From CAXXOK01 sp963675925 (GTDB lineage: Bacteria > Bacillota > Clostridia > Christensenellales > Aristaeellaceae), in the NCBI GenBank assembly GCA_963675925.2, contig CAXXIB010000003.1, positions 310,001 to 374,000 of the forward strand: DNA of 64,000 nucleotides. Direction: 5' to 3'. The notes under the pieces are model-generated. The model saw nothing but the letters and a program-made list of their open reading frames with translations. It did no database searches and was not told where the DNA came from. A program made the position numbers and the translations under genes. This document shows positions 59,050-64,000 of the stretch, in pieces; positions within the stretch are counted from its first letter, which is position 1; every line of letters begins with the position of its first letter.

Positions 59050-60938
59050 TGGAACTCCACCTCTTGCTCCAAAATCATCTCTCCATCCAAAAAGGCGCGA
59101 CACATAAAGGCACCCTCTTCAGCATTGCTGACTAAGATCACCGTTGTATACGCGTTGCCAACGCGGGTCATGCCGCTGTATTCTATCTCTTTCGTGTCAC
59201 CGTATGTGAGTATAAGCTCCAGTTCTTTGCTTTCCGGCATTTCCGGGATTGGCACAGAAACAATCGTGCTGTGCATGGCAGCCGGCACGCCAACAGTCAT
59301 AGAGATGCTGGTATCCAACGTAACGACAGCCCCGGCTATCGGTGTTTGCGACAGGACAATGCCGACGCTTTCGTTCTTTTCCACTTTCTTCAGCGTAATC
59401 GGTCCGATTTCCAATGTGTCCTGATCAATCAATGTCTGGGCAGTATCCAGCGGGATGTTTGTCAGTTCCGGAATAATCGCACTGCCGCCGGACAGGGTGA
59501 GCTCAACTTCCTGTCCTGCCACATAAGGCTCATTTTTCTCAGGCTTTTGTGATATGACCGTATCCACGGGCAATGTAGACGGTTCTTTGGATACCAGCAC
59601 GGTTACTTTTCGGTCCTTGAGCTTGGCTACTGCCTCGTCGCGTGTTAAATTGCTGAGATCCGGCATCAGTAGCGTAATCGGGCCCAGGCTGATGGTCGCG
59701 ACCACGTTATCGCCTTTGCGCATTGTGGTGTCGGCCAGCGGTATTTGATCAATAACCACATTGGCCGGAACGGTATCGTGATTGACTTCGTTGGTGATAT
59801 CCAAAACCAAGTCCGCTCGTTTGGCTACATTCTGCGCTTCCTGCACGTTCAGCCCGACAATATCAGGCGCGACGGTAGAATTAACAACGGAATGGTAAAT
59901 GAGAATTGTCCCAATGATTAACCCTGCAATAATCACGCATGCGGCTAATATGGTGGTGGTGATGGCGATACGGCTGCGGCGATCCATACGCTTTTTTGGC
60001 GGTTGGGGTCTTGTGCCGGACTGCGAGACTTGCGCGGCTGTTGTGCTAGCATCGGTGTCGCCGGACCCTGCGTTACTATTTTGGCTGTTTGGCAGTGGCG
60101 GAGATTGTTCGATGATAACCCCTTCTTTGGCCTTTAGTAAAGCATCCGCCATTTCACGTGCGCTTTGAAAGCGGCGGAGCGGAGACTTTTCAATGGCTTT
60201 CATCACCACTGATGCAATGGCGGGCGGTATGCTGGGGTTCAGCTCGCGTATGTTAGGTGGCGCGGCGTTCACCTGTTGCATGGCAACGGTTACAGGATTA
60301 TCGCCTGTAAAGGGCACACGCCCGGTCAGCAGTTCATACAGAACAATGCCCGTGGAATAAATATCGCTGGTCGCCTGCACAATGTTGCCGCGGGCTTGTT
60401 CCGGCGAGGAGTAATGCACCGACCCAATCACCATATCCTTTTTGGATATCGTTTTGGTATTGGTAATTCTGGCTATGCCAAAATCCGCCACCTTAATATG
60501 CCCATTGGTGTTCACCAACACGTTTTGCGGCTTGATATCCCTATGGATAATCCCGTTTTCATGGGCATGCTGCAGCGCACTGAGAATACGAATGGTTATC
60601 TGTATGGCAGTGTTTGGGTGGAGCGCACCTTTTTCCTTGATGATATCTTTCAGGGTATTGCCGTTGATATACTCCAGCACCAAATAGCGGAAATCCCCCT
60701 CGGTGCCGACATCTAAAAGGTTGACAATATTATGGTGCGACATGCGCCCAGCGGCATGGGCTTCCCGCTGAAAGCGTTCCAGAAATTCAATATCGTTGTT
60801 ATATTCTGATTTCAGAATTTTAATGGCTACATTGTGGCCGGTACGGATATCAATGGCGCGGTACACCAGCGACATGCCACCCTGGCCGAGAAAATCCACT
60901 AGCTTGTAGCGCTCGGCAAAGACCATTCCTTTGATCAT
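59046..60938 (-). CDS. prkC: PASTA-domain Ser/Thr protein kinase PrkC/Stk
   Basis: A 630-residue membrane kinase that monitors cell wall precursors. The kinase domain (about 10-270) has LGQGGMSLVYRA, Lys in VAIKILKSE, HRDIKPQNVLV and VADFGIAR. A Ser/Thr/Pro-rich linker precedes one TM helix (about 330-352). Outside are at least three PASTA repeats, with VPDIVGLNVQEAQN, MPDLSNLTRDEAVAKL and IPELTNIPLDTAQTLI. The final 90 residues form a beta-rich domain. It starts inside the ATGA overlap with prpC, with GGAGGT 8 bases upstream. Confidence 0.96.
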   Translation of the reverse strand: MIKGMVFAERYKLVDFLGQGGMSLVYRAIDIRTGHNVAIKILKSEYNNDIEFLERFQREAHAAGRMSHHNIVNLLDVGTEGDFRYLVLEYINGNTLKDIIKEKGALHPNTAIQITIRILSALQHAHENGIIHRDIKPQNVLVNTNGHIKVADFGIARITNTKTISKKDMVIGSVHYSSPEQARGNIVQATSDIYSTGIVLYELLTGRVPFTGDNPVTVAMQQVNAAPPNIRELNPSIPPAIASVVMKAIEKSPLRRFQSAREMADALLKAKEGVIIEQSPPLPNSQNSNAGSGDTDASTTAAQVSQSGTRPQPPKKRMDRRSRIAITTTILAACVIIAGLIIGTILIYHSVVNSTVAPDIVGLNVQEAQNVAKRADLVLDITNEVNHDTVPANVVIDQIPLADTTMRKGDNVVATISLGPITLLMPDLSNLTRDEAVAKLKDRKVTVLVSKEPSTLPVDTVISQKPEKNEPYVAGQEVELTLSGGSAIIPELTNIPLDTAQTLIDQDTLEIGPITLKKVEKNESVGIVLSQTPIAGAVVTLDTSISMTVGVPAAMHSTIVSVPIPEMPESKELELILTYGDTKEIEYSGMTRVGNAYTTVILVSNAEEGAFMCRAFLDGEMILEQEVEFH

Positions 60939-61645
60939 GTCGCGGACACCTCCGGTACATAACCAAGCAGAATGCTTACGTTATCGATGGCACCGCGTTC
61001 CAGCGTGAGTTCCAGCAGCTTGTTAATCGCTGCTTCTTCTTTTGAATTTTGCAAAATAGTCTCTATCTCTCTATTTTCCAGCATATTGGATAGCCCGTCC
61101 GAGCAGATCAGCCAAACATCGCCGGGCTTTTTCTCAAGCTCCATGATATCCACCTCAACAACAGGTGAAGTACCGATAGCGCGCGTAATGACGCTGCGGT
61201 AAGGGTGTTGTTTGGCTTCTTCCGGTGTCAGGGTATGGTTGCGAATCATTTCGCCAACCACGCTATGGTCGGCTGTAACACAGCGAAACTCGCCGTCCCT
61301 CAAAAGATAGGCACGGCTGTCACCCACATGGGCAATATAAATCACGGTATCGTCTTCCCATAAAAAGGTCAGAGTTGTGCCCATACCGCGCAGGGCAAAA
61401 TCGTAGCGCTGGCGCTCGTACACGCGGCGGTTGGCAGCTTCCACACCGATGCGCAGAATTGTCTTAGAAGGGGCTTTATTGGCCAGCATATTTTCGATGA
61501 CTTGCACGGCCAGTTTACTGGCGGTCTCTCCGCCCTGATGGCCGCCCATACCATCGGCAACACCAAACAATTTGCTGCGGATCAGCAGGGTATCCTGATT
61601 GGTTGGCCGGACCATTCCCCTATGCGTTCTTGAGTAGATCTGCAC
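60935..61645 (-). CDS. prpC: PP2C-type Ser/Thr phosphatase PrpC
   Basis: A 236-residue metal-dependent phosphatase and partner of PrkC. Metal- and substrate-binding motifs are RPTNQDTLLI, FGVADGMGGHQGGETAS, AHVGDSRAYLLRDG, TADHS and WLICSDGLSNML, with DNVSILLGY near the end. Start is GTG 61645 with AGAGGTG upstream. It overlaps prkC by 4 bases and lies 18 bases after rlmN. The kinase/phosphatase pair sets the phosphorylation state of cell-wall and translation proteins. Confidence 0.96.
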   Translation of the reverse strand: MQIYSRTHRGMVRPTNQDTLLIRSKLFGVADGMGGHQGGETASKLAVQVIENMLANKAPSKTILRIGVEAANRRVYERQRYDFALRGMGTTLTFLWEDDTVIYIAHVGDSRAYLLRDGEFRCVTADHSVVGEMIRNHTLTPEEAKQHPYRSVITRAIGTSPVVEVDIMELEKKPGDVWLICSDGLSNMLENREIETILQNSKEEAAINKLLELTLERGAIDNVSILLGYVPEVSAT

Positions 61646-61663
61646 GGCGCACCTCTTTTCCGA

Positions 61664-62740
61664 TCAAGGGTTTTCGCTGTCTTTCATGATAGCAGTTTTG
61701 GCAGTCGCTTTCAAGTAGTGATTGCGTAGCTGCCCGCACGCACCGCTGATATCACGGCCCATTTCCCGGCGGATGGTCACCGATATATGTCTGGATTCCA
61801 GGGTGCTAACAAACGTTTTCATAGCCTCTGTGGAAGCCGGTTGTAACGGGCTTTCTTTCACAGGATTCAGCGGGATGAGGTTGACATGGCATTGCAGATT
61901 GCGCAGCAGTTCGGAAAGCTCCATCGCATGTTCCGGTTTTGCGTTCAGCTGATCGATCATCGCGTATTCAATCAATACACGGCGACCGGTTTGCTTCACA
62001 TACCGGCGCACAGCCGCCATTAAATCTTCAATTGGATATCGCTTGGCAATGGGCATAAGCTGGCTGCGTATTTCGTCGTTTGGCGCATGCAGCGATATAC
62101 TCAGCGTGACGCCAAACCCCTCCTGCGCCAGCTGATCGATTTGCGGCACAAGTCCACAAGTGCTCAGCGACAGCGCACGCATGCTGATGTTGACACCGTC
62201 CGGGTGATTGACCAAGCGTAGAAAGCGAACAACCTCGTCGTAGTTTTCAAGCGGTTCGCCGCTTCCCATGAGCACAACATGGCCGACGTTACCGGTATCC
62301 CCCAAATAGCGATTGGCAAGAAGCACCTGGGACAGCATTTCCGCAGCCGTCAGGTTGCGAACACAGCCGTTTAGGGTGCTTGCGCAGAACTTGCAGCCCA
62401 TTCTGCAGCCAATTTGCGTGGAAATGCACAGCGAATAGCCGTAATGGTAGTGCATGAGAACGCCTTCAATGATATTGCCGTCCAAGCAACGAAATAGAAA
62501 CTTGACGGTATCGTCCCGTTTCGATTCAAATGTTTCTTCGATGGTCAAAGGGAAATCAATGGCTTCGGTTTGTAGTTGCTCCCGCAATGGTTTTGGAAGA
62601 TTTGACATCTTAGAAAACGGTACACCGGCATACAGCCACGCAAACACCTGCTTGGCGCGGTAGGCAGGTTGAGACAGCGATTTAAAATAGACTTGCATCT
62701 CTTCCGGTGTCAATTGTAATAGCATCGTTTGATCGGCCAT
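61664..62740 (-). CDS. rlmN: 23S rRNA (adenine2503-C2)-methyltransferase RlmN
   Basis: A radical-SAM enzyme, 358 residues, methylating A2503 of 23S rRNA and A37 of some tRNAs. The CxxxCxxC cluster motif is in GCRMGCKFCAS (about 111-121). LMGSGEPLENYDEV and the segment SLSTCGLVPQID are typical, and the resolving Cys lies in DISGACGQL near the C-terminus. The N-terminus is YRAKQVFAWLYAG. ATG 62740 is one base after the rsmB stop. Confidence 0.96.
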   Translation of the reverse strand: MADQTMLLQLTPEEMQVYFKSLSQPAYRAKQVFAWLYAGVPFSKMSNLPKPLREQLQTEAIDFPLTIEETFESKRDDTVKFLFRCLDGNIIEGVLMHYHYGYSLCISTQIGCRMGCKFCASTLNGCVRNLTAAEMLSQVLLANRYLGDTGNVGHVVLMGSGEPLENYDEVVRFLRLVNHPDGVNISMRALSLSTCGLVPQIDQLAQEGFGVTLSISLHAPNDEIRSQLMPIAKRYPIEDLMAAVRRYVKQTGRRVLIEYAMIDQLNAKPEHAMELSELLRNLQCHVNLIPLNPVKESPLQPASTEAMKTFVSTLESRHISVTIRREMGRDISGACGQLRNHYLKATAKTAIMKDSENP

Positions 62741-62741
62741 A

Positions 62742-64000
62742 CTACATCCTCTGCCGCTGCAAGCGCGTGATGAAGAAACCTTCTATCCCATCACGATGAT
62801 TGAATATCTGCAATCCATTCGCATTCTGGTGCTTGCGCAGCGCTTCAGGAAAGCTTGTTGGCAGTGGCTGCACCGTGAAATTAGGATGCGTGCTTAGAAA
62901 CGCGATGATCTGCTGTTCATTCTCCTCCGGCAAAATGGAACAGGTGGAGTACACCAGCGTTCCGCCCGGCTTCACGTAATTCGACACTGTATCCAGTAGC
63001 TTTGCCTGGGTTTCTACAATATCGGGCAGATCGCTTTCCTGTAAGCGGTACGGCAGGTCCGGTTTTTCTGACAGCACACCTAACCCTGTACAGGGGGCAT
63101 CCAGAAGTACAGCATCCAGCGTTCCATTCAAATCGGGTCTCGGGTCCAAGCCATCGCGAACTGAAAGTCTAATATTCTCAAGATGCAGCCGTTTTTTCAT
63201 CGCTTCCAGCAGCTTGACACGGTGTTCATGAATGTCCCAGGCAAATACACGCCCGGTATCCTGCATGGACTCGGCTAGATATGCCGTTTTACCGCCGGGC
63301 GCTGCGCAGACATCCAGCACACGCATGCCGGGCTTCACCTGCATGGCTTCGGCGGCCAGCATGCTGGATTGACCCTGAATCGAGAACAACCCTTTTTGGA
63401 AGTCCTCATCCATGGCGATTTCCACCACACCTTTGATCAGATACGCATGCGGCACAACACCAAACGTCCAATCCCAGGGCTTGACACGTAAAAGCGATTC
63501 AAATGCTTTGTCATCCAGCCGCAGCATATTGGGGCGTACAACGATCCCCTTGATCGGCGGACGATAGAGTATCATTTCTTCTGCTGTTTCCTGTCCATAG
63601 ACTGCAATCAGCTTCTTCACAAGCCAAACGGGCATATTCCCCATAACGTGCAGGTATGTCATGATATCCGCATCGCGGTCCGGCCACTGAATATCATCTT
63701 TACCGCGTACCAAATTACGCAATACACCATTTAAAAAGCCGGTAGCATTGTCTTTTCCGACGACTTTGGCCAGTTTCACACCTTCGTTCACGGCTGCGCT
63801 GTCGGGGACGCGTTCATGAAACAGAATCTGACACGCGCTTAGGCGCAGTATATCGCGCAGAACAAGGTCTTCCGTCGGGCGTTGCATGAGCTTGTCCAGC
63901 ACATAATCCAGCTGCTGCCTGCGTTCCAGCGTCGTATAGACGATACTGGTTACAAGCCTGCGGTCGTTTGGGTTGATTCTATGTAAGCGCAGCCTATTTT
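62742..64000 (-). CDS. rsmB: 16S rRNA (cytosine967-C5)-methyltransferase RsmB/Sun, 5' end beyond the window
   Basis: The open frame runs through the window edge on the minus strand. From 64000 down it reads NRLRLHRINPNDRRLVTSIV, then YTTLERRQQLDYVLDKLMQR, part of the N-terminal NusB-like RNA-binding domain, so the GTG at 63902 is not the true start. Visible motifs in the C-terminal methyltransferase domain are VLDVCAAPGGKTAYLAE (SAM binding), LLDAPCTGLGVLSEKPD and the catalytic Cys in VYSTCSILPEENE. First visible gene of the conserved rsmB-rlmN-prpC-prkC-rsgA-rpe block. About 419 residues are present. Confidence 0.95.
   Translation of the reverse strand, partial: NRLRLHRINPNDRRLVTSIVYTTLERRQQLDYVLDKLMQRPTEDLVLRDILRLSACQILFHERVPDSAAVNEGVKLAKVVGKDNATGFLNGVLRNLVRGKDDIQWPDRDADIMTYLHVMGNMPVWLVKKLIAVYGQETAEEMILYRPPIKGIVVRPNMLRLDDKAFESLLRVKPWDWTFGVVPHAYLIKGVVEIAMDEDFQKGLFSIQGQSSMLAAEAMQVKPGMRVLDVCAAPGGKTAYLAESMQDTGRVFAWDIHEHRVKLLEAMKKRLHLENIRLSVRDGLDPRPDLNGTLDAVLLDAPCTGLGVLSEKPDLPYRLQESDLPDIVETQAKLLDTVSNYVKPGGTLVYSTCSILPEENEQQIIAFLSTHPNFTVQPLPTSFPEALRKHQNANGLQIFNHRDGIEGFFITRLQRQRM

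Noticed and set aside
1..64000. Mobile elements, CRISPR arrays, rRNA and tRNA genes
   Set aside because: I found no transposase or integrase sequence, no regularly spaced repeats and no tRNA/rRNA-like sequence in the intergenic regions.

Overview
The window looks like a chromosomal segment from a low-redundancy Firmicute of the class Clostridia, roughly 50% G+C. The reasons are the rsmB-rlmN-prpC-prkC-rsgA-rpe block, rsmD-coaD, a PaaK-ACT pair, a KtrA/KtrB potassium system, a GlpA/GlpB-like/DUF1667 flavoprotein group, AGGAGG ribosome binding sites and frequent GTG/TTG starts. It reads as mostly core genome: I see no insertion sequence, prophage, CRISPR array, rRNA or tRNA. One gene, a phosphohexomutase, is broken by two single-base insertions.

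Layout. 1-5.9 kb (+): truncated phenylacetate-CoA ligase, ACT protein, alanine racemase, a membrane protein, rsmD, coaD, a coiled-coil protein and mntP. 5.9-10.9 kb (+): a BMP-type nucleoside ABC transporter with its own strong promoter, an internal hairpin after the binding protein and a bidirectional terminator. 10.9-12.9 kb (-): ferredoxin-type aldo/keto reductase and an XRE/S24-like regulator. 13-14.9 kb (+): DEAD-box helicase and CofE-like protein. 14.9-20 kb (-): Ppx/GppA, DivIC-like, and the overlapping tcdA-glpA-like-glpB-like-DUF1667 group. 20.1-24 kb: an N-formylglutamate-amidohydrolase-like enzyme plus two ATP-grasp ligases (+), converging on a vWA protein plus protein kinase (-). 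24.2-29.9 kb (+): a membrane protein, a three-gene operon (UBA-like membrane protein, response regulator, histidine kinase), then hflK-hflC. 29.9-30.7 kb (-): thiT under a TPP riboswitch. 30.7-35.4 kb (+): XRE-cupin regulator and potABCD. 35.4-37.8 kb (+): a GH94 disaccharide phosphorylase. 37.9-41.1 kb (+): ArsR regulator, free-standing HMA domain, CadA-type ATPase and an AlkZ-related protein. 41-48.4 kb (-): hydrolase, ktrA, ktrB, broken phosphohexomutase, DUF2461 and a large surface protein. 48.5-57.5 kb: class A PBP (+), a 749-residue protein of unknown function (-), an SH3/PG-binding secreted protein (+), a small membrane protein (-) and an acyl-CoA synthetase (+). 57.5-64 kb (-): rpe, rsgA, prkC, prpC, rlmN and truncated rsmB.

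The strongest new observation concerns regulation. The promoter of the two-component operon (24912-24979) and the promoter of the small membrane-protein gene 31 kb away (55766-55699, minus strand) share the same architecture. Each has two adjacent 11-bp direct repeats resembling ATTCTCATGAA, a third partial repeat (TCTCAAGCA) exactly 33 bp after the first, and a -10 box 18 bp after that. The two target genes encode related transmembrane domains. This looks like a small regulon of the RR/HK pair, with a membrane protein as both operon partner and distal target.

The second candidate system is the amidohydrolase/ATP-grasp/ATP-grasp cluster facing a vWA/kinase pair, whose 3' ends overlap by 25 bp. 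Other regulation visible in the sequence: a TPP riboswitch with mutually exclusive hairpins before thiT, a perfect palindrome just after the -10 box of the XRE-cupin-pot operon, and a consensus promoter with an overlapping palindrome before the ArsR-CadA operon.
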